64,000 nucleotides of DNA from NCBI GenBank assembly GCA_033875255.1, contig JAWZSN010000011.1, forward strand, positions 1 to 64,000. Direction: 5' to 3'. The translations under genes and the position numbers were made by a program. This document shows, piece by piece, positions 42,891-51,390 of the stretch. The notes under the pieces are model-generated. The model did not search any database. It was not told where the DNA came from and was given only the letters and a program-made list of their open reading frames with translations. The stretch is from Marinimicrococcus sp033875255. GTDB lineage: Bacteria > Pseudomonadota > Alphaproteobacteria > Geminicoccales > Geminicoccaceae. How positions within the stretch are numbered: the first letter of the stretch is position 1; each line of letters opens with the position of its first letter.

Positions 42891-43367
42891 AGGGGCCGGG
42901 CGCAGCACCCCGGCCGCCGGGAGCGGCCCGGGGACGAGCGGCAGCCACTGCAGCCGGCGCGGATCCTCGCCCGGCATGACCACCGTCTCGGGCACCACGG
43001 CAAAGCCGAACTGCCGGTAGTAGGCCGGATCGCCCACCAGCAGCACGAGGGCGTGGCCCATCCCGCGGGCCCGCTCGAGGCTTTCGCGCATCAGCGCCCG
43101 GCCGACCCCGGTGCCGCGCCGCGCCGGATCGATGGCAAGCGGGCCCAGCAGCAGTGCCGGCCGCTCGTCGAGGCGTACCGGCCAGTAACGGATCACCCCG
43201 GAAAGGTCCCCGCCCTCGCCCGCCACGAGGCACAGCCCGCGCACCGGCTCGACGCCCTGGCGGTAGCGGTAGGAGATCTTGCGCTGGCGGTCCTGGCCGA
43301 AGGAGAGGTCGAGCAGATGCTCGATCGCGGGCCCGTCCTGGGCGGCCTCTTCACGTAGGGGGATCAT
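42687..43367 (-). CDS. GNAT-family N-acetyltransferase with unusual C-terminal tail
   Basis: Residues 1-~165 form a GNAT fold of the YhbS type: IPLREEAAQDGPAIEHLLDL, LLLGPLAIDPARRGTGVGRA (acetyl-CoA binding Q/RxxGxG/A-like loop), LVLLVGDPAYYRQFGF and VVMPGEDPRRLQWLPL. Family members normally end at about this point (RPAP). Here the frame runs on for ~60 residues that are antisense to the end of the HODM gene and look low-complexity, so the natural stop may have been lost. It acetylates a small molecule or protein amine; the target is unknown. ATG 43367 is the start. Confidence 0.85.
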   Translation of the reverse strand: MIPLREEAAQDGPAIEHLLDLSFGQDRQRKISYRYRQGVEPVRGLCLVAGEGGDLSGVIRYWPVRLDERPALLLGPLAIDPARRGTGVGRALMRESLERARGMGHALVLLVGDPAYYRQFGFAVVPETVVMPGEDPRRLQWLPLVPGPLPAAGVLRPAPSGGGHGTPVEPAQQRLAHAQEVLVAQHGLGHLADAGGQGSGHLRLARSLLEALAERPDREDYLTALR

Positions 43368-43572
43368 GAGCGGTCTCGGCGGCTGGGGACGTTCGTGGCC
43401 ATCCGCGCCGGCACGCTCTGCTGGGCAGTGCTACGGACGGGTGGCGCTGGCGGCGCTGGGGGCACCGCCTCGTCGTCGATCCATGGCGAAGGCCGCCGAT
43501 TCGTGCAGATTGAGCATGGGAATGCGCTTAGCAGATGGCCACGGCCTGTCAATGGGCAGGAGGGGCCGGCCG

Positions 43573-44109
43573 CTAGTCCGTCGGCTCGGGGTTGCGCATG
43601 GTGACGATCGGGCCGGCGCTGTGGCGCAGCTCGCCGGCCCGCCGCAGCGCCCAGTGGACGGTCGGGAAGGCCAGCGTCTCCCAGGGGATCTCGTTCCAGC
43701 CCACCAGGCGCACCTCGCGGCTCTCGGGCCCGGCCGCCACCTCCGGATCGAGAAGGCGGGCCCGATAGAGCAGCTGCACCTGGTCGATCCGCTTGACGCT
43801 GTAGACGGCCAGCAGCTCCTCGATGGCGATCCGCGCCCGCGCCTCCTCCCAGGCCTCGCGCGCGGCCCCCTCCTCGGCAGTCTCGCCCAGCTCCATATAG
43901 CCGGCCGGGATGGTCCAAAAGCCGGAGCGCGGCTCGATCGCCCGCCGGCACAAAAGCAGCCGGTCGCGCCAGGTGCAGACCGCACCCACGACGATCTTGG
44001 GGTTGTGGTAGTGGATGGCGCCGCAGCTGCCGCACACGAAGCGCTCGCGCTCGTCGTCCGGCGGGATGGCGCGCCCGACCGGCTCGCCGCAGGCAGGGCA
44101 GAACCTCAC
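43573..44109 (-). CDS. NUDIX hydrolase with N-terminal zinc ribbon
   Basis: The 178-residue product starts at GTG 44109, which overlaps the DUF1192 stop by 4 bp (GTGA). A zinc ribbon (FCPACGEPVG ... FVCGSCGAIHYHNPK) precedes the NUDIX domain, whose box reads GYMELGETAEEGAAREAWEE, followed by ARARI; the catalytic REx2EE acids are present but the box's late Gly is Arg, as in related ADP-ribose/NADH-pyrophosphatase-like proteins. It should hydrolyse a nucleoside diphosphate linked to another group. Cytosolic, probably housekeeping. Confidence 0.92.
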   Translation of the reverse strand: MRFCPACGEPVGRAIPPDDERERFVCGSCGAIHYHNPKIVVGAVCTWRDRLLLCRRAIEPRSGFWTIPAGYMELGETAEEGAAREAWEEARARIAIEELLAVYSVKRIDQVQLLYRARLLDPEVAAGPESREVRLVGWNEIPWETLAFPTVHWALRRAGELRHSAGPIVTMRNPEPTD

Positions 44110-44315
44110 GGGCCGTCGTCCGGCGCCGGCGCCGGCCGCCGGAAAAGCGCCTCGGCGGCGCTGCGAACGTCGCGGCGCTGCCGCAGCGCCTCGTCGACCC
44201 GCGCGATCTCGCGCACCAGCGCCGCCTTGTAACCCTCCAGCTCGTCCACCGACATGCCGGTGAGCGGCCGGCCGGGACCGGCTGGCGGTGGCGCGCGGCG
44301 TTCCTCCTCGTCCAT
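44106..44315 (-). CDS. DUF1192 family small protein
   Basis: The 69-residue product begins with MDEEERRAP. The conserved core LTGMSVDELEGYKAALVREI followed by ARVDEALRQRRDVRSAAEAL is a helical hairpin typical of DUF1192, a short alphaproteobacterial family of unknown function. ATG 44315 has AGGAAAGG about 9 bases upstream. The stop overlaps the NUDIX start, so both are co-translated. Confidence 0.85.
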   Translation of the reverse strand: MDEEERRAPPPAGPGRPLTGMSVDELEGYKAALVREIARVDEALRQRRDVRSAAEALFRRPAPAPDDGP

Positions 44316-44429
44316 CGGTCTGCCTTTCCTTCTCGCCCTGCGTCCATAGTGTCGCGGCCGCACGTCTTGACAAGGAGCATGATGCTCAGCCACTTCACCG
44401 CACCCACGGGACCCAGGGTGGAGATCCCC

Positions 44430-44915
44430 ATGAGCGAGCCTGCCGTCCGCTATTTCCCCGTCTCCTGGGACCAGCTGCACCGCGACGCCAAGGCGCTCGC
44501 ATGGCGGCTCGCCGAGATCGGTCCCTTCCGCGGCATCATCGCGATCACCCGGGGCGGCCTCGTGCCCGCCCACATCATCGCCCGCGAGCTCGACGTCCGG
44601 GTGATCGACACGATCTGCATCTCGACCTACGACGAGCAGCGCCAGCGCGAGTCGGCGATCCTCAAGCGGGTCGAGGGCGACGGGCTGGGCTGGCTGATCG
44701 TCGACGACCTCGTCGATACCGGCACCACCGGCAAGATCGTTCGCGAGATGCTGCCCCGGGCCCATTTCGCCACGGTCTACGCCAAGCCGGCCGGGCGGGA
44801 GGTGGTGGACACGTTCATCACCGAGGTCAGCCAGGACACCTGGATCCTGTTCCCCTGGGACACCGAGCCGCAATACGCGCAGCCGATCGCCAAGGCCCGC
44901 GCCACCAGCGCCTAG
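44430..44915 (+). CDS. gpt: Xanthine phosphoribosyltransferase
   Basis: The 161-residue enzyme matches the Gpt-type xanthine-guanine phosphoribosyltransferase: YFPVSWDQLHRDAKALAWRL at the N-terminus, IIAITRGGLVPAHIIARELD, and the PRPP-binding motif WLIVDDLVDTGTTGK. It salvages xanthine and guanine to their monophosphates. E. coli Gpt is 152 residues. ATG 44430 has GGAG about 7 bases upstream; an earlier in-frame start at 44349 would add 27 residues unlike the family. It is divergent from the DUF1192-NUDIX pair. Confidence 0.93.
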   Translation: MSEPAVRYFPVSWDQLHRDAKALAWRLAEIGPFRGIIAITRGGLVPAHIIARELDVRVIDTICISTYDEQRQRESAILKRVEGDGLGWLIVDDLVDTGTTGKIVREMLPRAHFATVYAKPAGREVVDTFITEVSQDTWILFPWDTEPQYAQPIAKARATSA

Positions 44916-44943
44916 GGCCGGCCTGCCGACGACAGCGAATGGC

Positions 44944-44961
44944 GCCCCGGCGCGCCGGGGC
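44944..44961. terminator. 18-bp perfect palindrome after gpt
   Basis: GCCCCGGCGCGCCGGGGC is fully self-complementary and lies 29 bp after the gpt stop. It can form a very stable hairpin, but no T-run follows, so it may stall or end transcription only with help from Rho. Confidence 0.45.
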
Positions 44962-45054
44962 ATGAGGCAAATGCTGCCGCCTGCCGGCAGAAACATCCTG
45001 CCTACCTGAGAGCAGCGACGGCGCTGCACCTGCCGGCGCGACGCTTTCCGGTTG

Positions 45055-45069
45055 TGGCACGCTCCTTGC
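45055..45069 (+). promoter_or_regulatory. Sigma-54 (-24/-12) promoter of fliK-flgD-flgE
   Basis: TGGCACGCTCCTTGC matches the sigma-54 consensus with the invariant GG (45056-45057) and GC (45068-45069) exactly 10 bp apart. It lies directly before fliK, and FlbD, a sigma-54 activator, is encoded in the same cluster (52454-53818). The expected transcription start, ~11-12 bases past the GC, falls at or next to the fliK start codon (45082). Confidence 0.85.
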
Positions 45070-45081
45070 GATGGAGGGGGC

Positions 45082-46176
45082 ATGCTCGCGACCACAAGCC
45101 TCGCTCCCTTTGGCCCAGCGGCCGAGTTCGACCAGCGCCAGCGCGCCGGTGACGACGCTCCCGCCGACGGGTTCGCGCTCCTGCTCGCCGCGCTGCCTGC
45201 AGCACCGCCGCCCCCTCCGCCGGCGATGGCGCCGTCCGGCCAGATGACCGGCCAGGCGGCCGATGCTCCCCGCGCCGCGCCGCTTGTTCCCGGCGCGGCC
45301 GGGCCTCCGCCGGCGGCGGAGCCTGCCGGGGAACCGCTGCAGGCGGCCGCGAGAACGGAGGGCGCGGAGGCCGTGACGCCCGCCGCCGTGTCGCCCGCTC
45401 CGGCAGCGCCGGTCATCGTGTCGCCTGCGGCCTCGGCGGGCAGGCCGGCCGCCGGCACCGATCTTCCTGCCCCGACTCCGCCGCCCCCGCCGCCGGCAAC
45501 GGAAGCCGCGGGCGCCGCGCCGGCAGCCCCGGCACCGCTTCTCGACGGAATTGCCGAGCAGCCGCAGGGCGGCGCGCCCGCCGCGGCGCCGCCCCAGCGC
45601 CCGCCCGGGACAGCCGCAGGCAGGCAGGCTGCCGGTGATACCTCGCCGGACGTCGCCGCCGTGCCGGCGCCGCAGCCGGCAGACACCGGCAACGGCGAGG
45701 CCGCCGCCTTCGACCCCGGCGGCGCCGAGCCGCTCGCAGCGTCGGCGGCGCCCGCCGGCGAGCCGGCGGCGCCGGCTGCCACCGCGCCGCCGCTGGCGGT
45801 CCAGATCGCCGCCTTCCTGAGCCGCGCCCGCCCGTCTCTACCCGCGCGCCTCGTGGTGCGCCTGCAGCCGGGCGCGCTGGGCGAGGTGCAGATCGCCCTC
45901 GAGCCCGCAAAAGGCGGCGGCGTCAAGGCCACGATCTCGGCGCAGAGCCACGAGACGCTGCAGCTTCTCGAGCAGGAGGCGTCGGCCATCGGGGAGGCCC
46001 TGCGCGGGGCCGGCCTGCCGCTCGGCGAGGAGCCGAACCTCGATCTCCTCGGCCGCGGCGCCGGCCGCCAGCCGCGGCACCGCGAGGAAGCGGGGCCGGC
46101 GCCGCCGCCACGCGTCGGGACCGCTCCCGGGCCGCCCCCCTGGCGCCCGCTCCGCCTGCTCGACCTGAGCGTGTGA
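45082..46176 (+). CDS. fliK: Flagellar hook-length control protein FliK
   Basis: The 364-residue product has a long Ala/Pro/Gly-rich N-terminal region (~1-235), as in FliK rulers, and a C-terminal Flg_hook domain: ARLVVRLQPGALGEVQIALE, GGGVKATISAQSHETLQLL and SAIGEALRGAGL. FliK measures the hook and triggers the export switch. ATG 45082 has GGAGG 5-9 bases upstream, but the sigma-54 promoter at 45055-45069 would start the transcript at almost the same point, so the mRNA may lack that site. It is the first gene of a class including flgD and flgE. Confidence 0.9.
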   Translation: MLATTSLAPFGPAAEFDQRQRAGDDAPADGFALLLAALPAAPPPPPPAMAPSGQMTGQAADAPRAAPLVPGAAGPPPAAEPAGEPLQAAARTEGAEAVTPAAVSPAPAAPVIVSPAASAGRPAAGTDLPAPTPPPPPPATEAAGAAPAAPAPLLDGIAEQPQGGAPAAAPPQRPPGTAAGRQAAGDTSPDVAAVPAPQPADTGNGEAAAFDPGGAEPLAASAAPAGEPAAPAATAPPLAVQIAAFLSRARPSLPARLVVRLQPGALGEVQIALEPAKGGGVKATISAQSHETLQLLEQEASAIGEALRGAGLPLGEEPNLDLLGRGAGRQPRHREEAGPAPPPRVGTAPGPPPWRPLRLLDLSV

Positions 46177-46193
46177 GAAAGAAAAGGAACGCC

Positions 46194-46862
46194 ATGACCA
46201 TCGTCGCCGCGAGCAGTGCCGGCAGCAGCGCCGGCGGTACCACGAAAGGTGCTGTCGGGTTCGGGCAGGATTTCACCGGTTTCCTGCAGATCCTGACGAC
46301 CCAGCTCCGGACCCAGGACCCGACCGCGCCGATGGACGCCGACAAGTTCACCAGCCAGCTCGTCCAGTTCGCCGGGGTCGAGCAGGCCTTGCGCACCAAC
46401 GCCCAGCTCGAGCGCCTGGTGGCGCTGAGCGAGGCCAGCCAGGCGACCGCCTCGCTGCAGTATCTCGGCGCCGAGGTGAGCGTCGACGGCTCGGTGGTGA
46501 GCCTCGACCGGGATCGCGGCGCGATGCTGCGCTACCGGCTCGAGGACGGGGCCGCGCAGGTCCGCGTGCAGATTCTCGACGGGTCGGGCGCGCTGGTGCG
46601 CGAGCTGCCCGGCAACCTCGGCGCCGGCGAGCACCGGCTGACCTGGGACGGAATCCGCAGCGATGGCACCGCGGCAGCGCCTGGCGTCTACCGCGCCGTG
46701 GTGCGCGCCACCGGCGCGAGCGGCGAGGAGATCCCCGCCAGCCTCGAGTGGCGCGGCAGGGTCTCCGCGATCGAGACGGGCAAACAGGGCGTGGCGCTGG
46801 TCGTCGACGGTCTCGCGGTGCCGTTCGCCGCGGTCCGCACGATCGGCGCGCCCTCCAGCTAA
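46194..46862 (+). CDS. flgD: Flagellar hook capping protein FlgD
   Basis: The 222-residue scaffold caps the growing hook. The conserved N-terminal stretch FLQILTTQLRTQDPTAPMD, then FTSQLVQFAGVEQALRTN, is diagnostic; the C-terminal half has beta-sandwich features (LTWDGIRSDGTAAAPGVYR). ATG 46194 has AAAAGGAA upstream and lies 17 bp after fliK. Confidence 0.96.
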   Translation: MTIVAASSAGSSAGGTTKGAVGFGQDFTGFLQILTTQLRTQDPTAPMDADKFTSQLVQFAGVEQALRTNAQLERLVALSEASQATASLQYLGAEVSVDGSVVSLDRDRGAMLRYRLEDGAAQVRVQILDGSGALVRELPGNLGAGEHRLTWDGIRSDGTAAAPGVYRAVVRATGASGEEIPASLEWRGRVSAIETGKQGVALVVDGLAVPFAAVRTIGAPSS

Positions 46863-46880
46863 CGAAGGACGGAGTCTTCC

Positions 46881-48212
46881 ATGAGCCTTTTGGGATCGCT
46901 GTTCACCGGCGTCACCGGCCTCAACGCCCAGGGCCGGTCGATGGGCGTCATCTCCGACAACATCGCCAATGTCGGGACCACCGGCTACAAGGGGGCGATC
47001 GCGCAGTTCGCCACCCTGGTGACGCGCGAGGATCACAGCTATCGGCACGCGCCGGGCGGGGTCCAGTCGTTCACCACCCAGGCCGTCGGCCAGCAGGGGC
47101 TGATCCAGCCGACCGCCTCGTCCACCGATCTCGCCATCAGCGGCTCCGGCTTCTTCGTGGTCAATGGGCGGCCGGACGGCAGCGGTGAGCAGCTCTACAC
47201 CCGCGCCGGGGCCTTTGCCGCCGACGCGATGGGCAATCTGCGCTTGCCCTCGGGTCACTTCCTGCAGGGCTGGCGGCTCGGCCCCGACGGGGCGGTCGCA
47301 GATCCGGAGACGCTCGCCACGGTCAATGTGCGCGGCCTCGCGGGCAGCGCCACCGCGACATCCAGCATCGTCCTCGCCGCCAATCTCGACGCCGGTCAGG
47401 CGCCCGCCGCCGCCTATGCCGCGGGCGATCTCGCGAGCTTCCTCGCCAGCGGCGGGGCCGCCGGGGTCGAGCCGCACTACCAGCGCCGCGTGCAGCTCTA
47501 TGATGCGCTGGGCGGCATCCACGACCTCACCATGGCCTTCGTCAAGACCGGCCCCGGCGACTGGAGGGCCGAGTTCGTCGTCGATCCCGCCAGCGTCGAT
47601 GCGCCGCCGCACGCCGACGGGCTGGTCGCGACCGCCGATCTCGTCTTCGACGGGCTGGGCCAGCTCGCCAACATGACCATGACGCCGGCCGCCGCGGGGC
47701 CCGGCGGCGGGGCCGAGATCCGCTGGGCGGCGGCTATCGGCGCGGCACCCTCGGAGCTCGACCTCGATCTCGACGGCAACGGGCTGAGCAACGGCCTGAC
47801 CCAGTACGCCAGCCCCTACGAGGTGGCGTTTCTCGGCCAGGACGGCATGTCGGCCGGCGAGTTCGCCCACGCCTCGGTCGACGAGGAAGGCTATGTCGTC
47901 GCCGCCTTCACCAACGGGGTGAGCCGGCGCCTCTACCGCCTGCCGCTCGCCACGTTCCCGAGCCCGACCGGCCTCGAGGCCCGCTCGGGCACCGTCTGGG
48001 CGCAAACCACGCAGTCCGGCGGCGTCGTCCTGCGCGAGCCCGGTGCTGGGGGGGCGGGGCAGATCAGCCCCTCCGCCCTGGAAGGCTCGACCGTCGACCT
48101 CGCCGAGGAATTCACGCGGATGATCGTCACCCAGCGCGCCTACTCGGCCAATGCCCGGGTGATCAGCACCGCCGACGAGATGCTCGAGGAAGTGTCGCGG
48201 ATCCGCCGCTGA
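46881..48212 (+). CDS. flgE: Flagellar hook protein FlgE
   Basis: The 443-residue hook subunit begins SLLGSLFTGVTGLNAQGRSM and continues with VISDNIANVGTTGYK. The middle contains the D1/D2 hook domains (LAISGSGFFVVNG) and the C-terminus the heptad helix TVDLAEEFTRMIVTQRAYSA. ATG 46881 has AAGGACGGAG upstream. It sits 18 bp after flgD. Confidence 0.97.
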   Translation: MSLLGSLFTGVTGLNAQGRSMGVISDNIANVGTTGYKGAIAQFATLVTREDHSYRHAPGGVQSFTTQAVGQQGLIQPTASSTDLAISGSGFFVVNGRPDGSGEQLYTRAGAFAADAMGNLRLPSGHFLQGWRLGPDGAVADPETLATVNVRGLAGSATATSSIVLAANLDAGQAPAAAYAAGDLASFLASGGAAGVEPHYQRRVQLYDALGGIHDLTMAFVKTGPGDWRAEFVVDPASVDAPPHADGLVATADLVFDGLGQLANMTMTPAAAGPGGGAEIRWAAAIGAAPSELDLDLDGNGLSNGLTQYASPYEVAFLGQDGMSAGEFAHASVDEEGYVVAAFTNGVSRRLYRLPLATFPSPTGLEARSGTVWAQTTQSGGVVLREPGAGGAGQISPSALEGSTVDLAEEFTRMIVTQRAYSANARVISTADEMLEEVSRIRR

Positions 48213-48246
48213 TCCGCGGCGCGCGGCATGGAACAAGGAAAACGGC

Positions 48247-48594
48247 ATGGTCGAGAGAGCAAGCGAACGACCTTCCCGCCGCCCCCCGGGGCGGGCCGGC
48301 GGCCTGCGGCTCGAGGATCTGCCGCCGCCCGACACGCGGCGCTGGGTGGCGCGCCGCAAGGCCCAGGTAGTGCGGGCGGTGCGCGCCGGACTGCTCACCC
48401 TCGAGCAGGCCTGCGGCCGCTACGGCCTCACCCTCGAGGAATATGCCTCGTGGGAGCGGCTGATCGACCGGCACGGCGTGAGCGGGCTCAGGGTCACCCG
48501 GCTCCAGTCGCTCCGCTCGCCGCCGCCCGTCGAAAAGGAGCCCGCCGGTGCCCGCCGTGAGTCGATCATGACGGCACGCTTAAGGGGCGCTTAA
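48247..48594 (+). CDS. sciP: DUF1153 / SciP-like CtrA inhibitor
   Basis: The 115-residue product carries the SciP core: LPPPDTRRWVARRKAQVVRA, then LLTLEQACGRYGLTLEEYAS and WERLIDRHGVSGLRVTRLQ, a helix-turn-helix-like fold. In Caulobacter SciP binds the master regulator CtrA and blocks transcription of CtrA-activated flagellar genes. ATG 48247 has AAGGAAA upstream. It lies between flgE and fliF, and its stop codon is part of the CtrA box at 48580-48594. The N- and C-terminal extensions are longer than in Caulobacter SciP (~93 residues). Confidence 0.88.
   Translation: MVERASERPSRRPPGRAGGLRLEDLPPPDTRRWVARRKAQVVRAVRAGLLTLEQACGRYGLTLEEYASWERLIDRHGVSGLRVTRLQSLRSPPPVEKEPAGARRESIMTARLRGA
48580..48594. 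promoter_or_regulatory. CtrA binding site upstream of fliF
   Basis: TTAA-GGGGCGC-TTAA is an exact match to the full CtrA consensus TTAA-N7-TTAA, 53 bp before the fliF start. It is the only complete match I found in this very GC-rich window, where TTAA is rare. CtrA activates class II flagellar genes such as fliF in alphaproteobacteria. Confidence 0.8.
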
Positions 48595-48647
48595 CCCGCT
48601 TGCCCTAGAGCTTTCTCCAGAGGGTTCATCTGGGGACTGCTGTCGGC

Positions 48648-50378
48648 ATGGCAAGCGAGCTGCGGACCGCCGAGGGAACGGCAGCGGGGGACACGGCCCC
48701 GCCGGCCGGCGCCGGCCTGCTGGCGGTGCTGCGCTCGCTGGGCCCCGGCCGGATCGCCGCGCTGGGCCTGGTGGTGCTGGGCCTCGCCGCCTTCTTCACC
48801 TACGTGATCGGCCGCACCCTCGAGGCCCCCTATACGCTGCTCTATGCGGAGCTGGCGCCGGGCGATGCCGGCGAGCTCATCGGCAAGCTCGAGGCGCAGG
48901 GCGTGCCCTACCGGCTCGGCCCCGGCGGCGACGCCCTCATGGTGCCGGCCGACCAGGCGCTGCGCCTGCGCATGGAGCTGGCGCAGGACGGCCTGCCGGG
49001 CGGCGGCCTCGTTGGCTACGAGATCTTCGACCGCGCCGACCCGCTGGGCTCCTCCGACCTGCTGACCGACGTGCGTCTCAAGCGGGCGCTCGAGGGCGAG
49101 CTGGCGCGCACCATCGCCACGCTGCGCATGGTGCGGGCGGCGCGGGTCCATCTGGTGCAGCCGGCGCGCAGCCTGTTCGAGCGCGAGCGGCGCGAGCCCA
49201 CCGCCTCGGTGGTGCTGGCGCTGCGTCGGGCGGGCAGCGTCGAGCAGCGCCAGATCCAGGGCATCCGCCAGCTCGTGGCGGCGGCCGTGCCGGGCCTCGA
49301 TGCCGCCCGGGTCACCATTCTCGACGACCGGGGCAATCTCCTGGCGCGCGGGTCCGATGCCGGCTCGCCGGCCTTTGCAGCCACCGAGGCGCAGGAGCTG
49401 CGCATTGGCCAGGAGAGCCGCCTCAAGCAGAAGATCGTCCAGCTCCTCGAGCGCACCATCGGGCCGGGACGGGTCGACGCCGAGGTGACGGTCGAGATGG
49501 ATTTCGACGAAATCAGCACCACCGCCGAGACCTTCGATCCCGATGGCCAGGTGGTGCGCAGCAGCTCCACGGTCGAGGAGCAGGGCGAGCGCCGCGAGGC
49601 AGGCCAAGAGGGCGCTGTCTCGGTCGCCGGCAACCTGCCGACCGGCGAGGCCGCACCGGAGGACGCCGGGGGCGAGCGCGAGCGCAGCAACCGCACCGAG
49701 GAGACGGTCAATTTCGAGATCTCCCGGACCCTGCGCAACCAGACCCGCCGGGGCGGCACGGTGCGCCGCATCTCGATCGCCGTGCAGGTCGACGGAATAT
49801 ACCGCGAGGAGCAGGACGGCAGCCGGAGCTACGCGGCGCGCGAGCCGGCCGAGCTCGAGCAGATCGCGACGCTGGTCAGGAGTGCTGCCGGCCTCGACGA
49901 GGAGCGCGGCGACGTGGTCGAGGTGATCTCGCGCCGCTTCGTCCAGCCGGTGATCGAGGAGCCGCTGCCCTCCTCGTCCTTCAGCCTGACCCGCGAGGAG
50001 ATCTGGCGGCTGGGCGAGCTTCTGGCCCTGGTGATCTCGAGCTTGGCCGTGATGCTGCTGGGGGTGCGCCCGCTGCTCCGCCATCTGCTGCCGGCCCCGC
50101 CGCCCTCGCCGGCGCCTGCCGGGGCCGCGCCGGGCGGCCGGCTCGAGCCTGCCGACCCCGCCGCCCTGCCCGGCGCGGGCGAGGCGGAGGGCGCAACGGC
50201 CCTGCCGCCAGGCTCGCCGGCCGGCGCCCTCGAAGGGCCGTCCGAGCAGCCGCTGCTGCGGCTCTCGGGCGTGGAGGGCCGGGTCAAGAGCTCGCTGGTG
50301 CGCGAGGTGACCGAGCTGATCGGCCGGCATCCCGACGAGACGACCAGGGTGGTCCGCAACTGGCTGCACGGGAACTGA
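48648..50378 (+). CDS. fliF: Flagellar MS-ring protein FliF
   Basis: The 576-residue membrane protein forms the basal MS ring. It has a first membrane helix (IAALGLVVLGLAAFFTYVIG, ~32-51), periplasmic ring-building motifs (LYAELAPGDAGELIGKLEAQ; VRAARVHLVQPARSLF; VTILDDRGNLLA), and a second helix near 468-490 (LGELLALVISSLAVMLLGV). The C-terminal tail, with DETTRVVRNWLHG, is the FliG-binding end. ATG 48648 is the start. The fliG gene follows after 3 bp. Confidence 0.97.
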   Translation: MASELRTAEGTAAGDTAPPAGAGLLAVLRSLGPGRIAALGLVVLGLAAFFTYVIGRTLEAPYTLLYAELAPGDAGELIGKLEAQGVPYRLGPGGDALMVPADQALRLRMELAQDGLPGGGLVGYEIFDRADPLGSSDLLTDVRLKRALEGELARTIATLRMVRAARVHLVQPARSLFERERREPTASVVLALRRAGSVEQRQIQGIRQLVAAAVPGLDAARVTILDDRGNLLARGSDAGSPAFAATEAQELRIGQESRLKQKIVQLLERTIGPGRVDAEVTVEMDFDEISTTAETFDPDGQVVRSSSTVEEQGERREAGQEGAVSVAGNLPTGEAAPEDAGGERERSNRTEETVNFEISRTLRNQTRRGGTVRRISIAVQVDGIYREEQDGSRSYAAREPAELEQIATLVRSAAGLDEERGDVVEVISRRFVQPVIEEPLPSSSFSLTREEIWRLGELLALVISSLAVMLLGVRPLLRHLLPAPPPSPAPAGAAPGGRLEPADPAALPGAGEAEGATALPPGSPAGALEGPSEQPLLRLSGVEGRVKSSLVREVTELIGRHPDETTRVVRNWLHGN

Positions 50379-50381
50379 GCG

Positions 50382-51389
50382 ATGGCTGCCACCTACGAGA
50401 CCATGTCCGGCGCCGAGAAGGTCGCGATCTTGATGCTGGCGATCGGCGAGGAGCCGGCGGCCCAGCTTTTCTCGATGCTCGAGATCGAGGAGGTCAAGGA
50501 GGTCTCGCAGACCATCTCGACCCTGGGCCGGGTCGACAGCGAGACGGTGGAAAAGCTGCTCTACGAGTTCAGCGACACGCTGAGCCGCACCGGCGGCGTC
50601 TCGGGCGGCTTCGAGATGACCGAGAAGCTGTTGGGCAGGTTTCTCGATGACAGCCGCGTCGAGAGCATCATGGACGAGATCAGGGGGCCCATCGGCCGCA
50701 CGGTCTGGGAGAAGCTCGCCAACGTCAATGAGCAGGTTCTGGCCTCCTTCCTGAAGAACGAATACCCGCAGACGGTCGCGGTGGTGCTCTCGCGGATCGA
50801 TGCGGCACACGCGGCCCGGGTGCTCTCCCACCTGCCCGACGAGTTCGCCATCGAGGTGGTGATGCGCATGCTGCGCATGGAGGTGGTGCAAAAGGACATC
50901 CTGACCGATGTCGAGCGCACCCTGCGCGCCGAGTTCATGAGCAACCTCGCGCGCACCAACCGCCGCGACAATCACGAGGTGATGGCCGAGATCTTCAACT
51001 ATCTCGACCGCAGCACCGAGAGCCGCTTCATCGCCAGCCTCGAGGAGCGCAACAAGGAGGCGGCCGACCGCATCAAGGCGCTGATGTTCACCTTCGAGGA
51101 TCTCTCGCGCCTCGACAGCACCGGCATCCAGACCCTGATCCGCACCGCCGGCGCCGAGCGGATCGGCCTCTCCCTCAAGGGTGCCAGCGAGAAGCTGCGC
51201 GACCTGTTCTTCGCCGGCATGTCGGAACGCGCCGCCGGGATCTTGCGCGAGGAGATGCAGGCCATGGGGCCGGTGCGGGTGCGCGACGTCGAGGAGGCCC
51301 AGCAGTTCCTCGTCAACACCGCCAAGGAGCTGGCCGCCGCCGGCGAGATCTTCCTCGCCGAGGGCAAGGACGACGAGCTGATCTACTGA
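50382..51389 (+). CDS. fliG: Flagellar motor switch protein FliG
   Basis: The 335-residue rotor protein has the N-terminal FliF-binding domain (MSGAEKVAILMLAIGEEPAA), a middle domain with the EHPQ-type motif as NEYPQTVAVVLSRID, and the C-terminal torque domain with charged residues (MFTFEDLSRLDSTGIQTLIR; ERIGLSLKGASEKLRDLFFA). It couples rotor and stator and binds FliM. The gene lies between fliF and fliH with 3-bp and 1-bp spacings. Confidence 0.97.
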   Translation: MAATYETMSGAEKVAILMLAIGEEPAAQLFSMLEIEEVKEVSQTISTLGRVDSETVEKLLYEFSDTLSRTGGVSGGFEMTEKLLGRFLDDSRVESIMDEIRGPIGRTVWEKLANVNEQVLASFLKNEYPQTVAVVLSRIDAAHAARVLSHLPDEFAIEVVMRMLRMEVVQKDILTDVERTLRAEFMSNLARTNRRDNHEVMAEIFNYLDRSTESRFIASLEERNKEAADRIKALMFTFEDLSRLDSTGIQTLIRTAGAERIGLSLKGASEKLRDLFFAGMSERAAGILREEMQAMGPVRVRDVEEAQQFLVNTAKELAAAGEIFLAEGKDDELIY

Positions 51390-51390
51390 C

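Noticed and set aside
43368..43572. Possible small gene between the GNAT and NUDIX genes.
   Set aside because: Open frames here have poor codon use and no ribosome site; I see only spacer.
36081..48575. A 15-bp identity (GTCGATCATGACGGC) between 36081 and 48561.
   Set aside because: A match of this length is expected by chance among ~64 kb of GC-biased sequence, and the contexts are unrelated.
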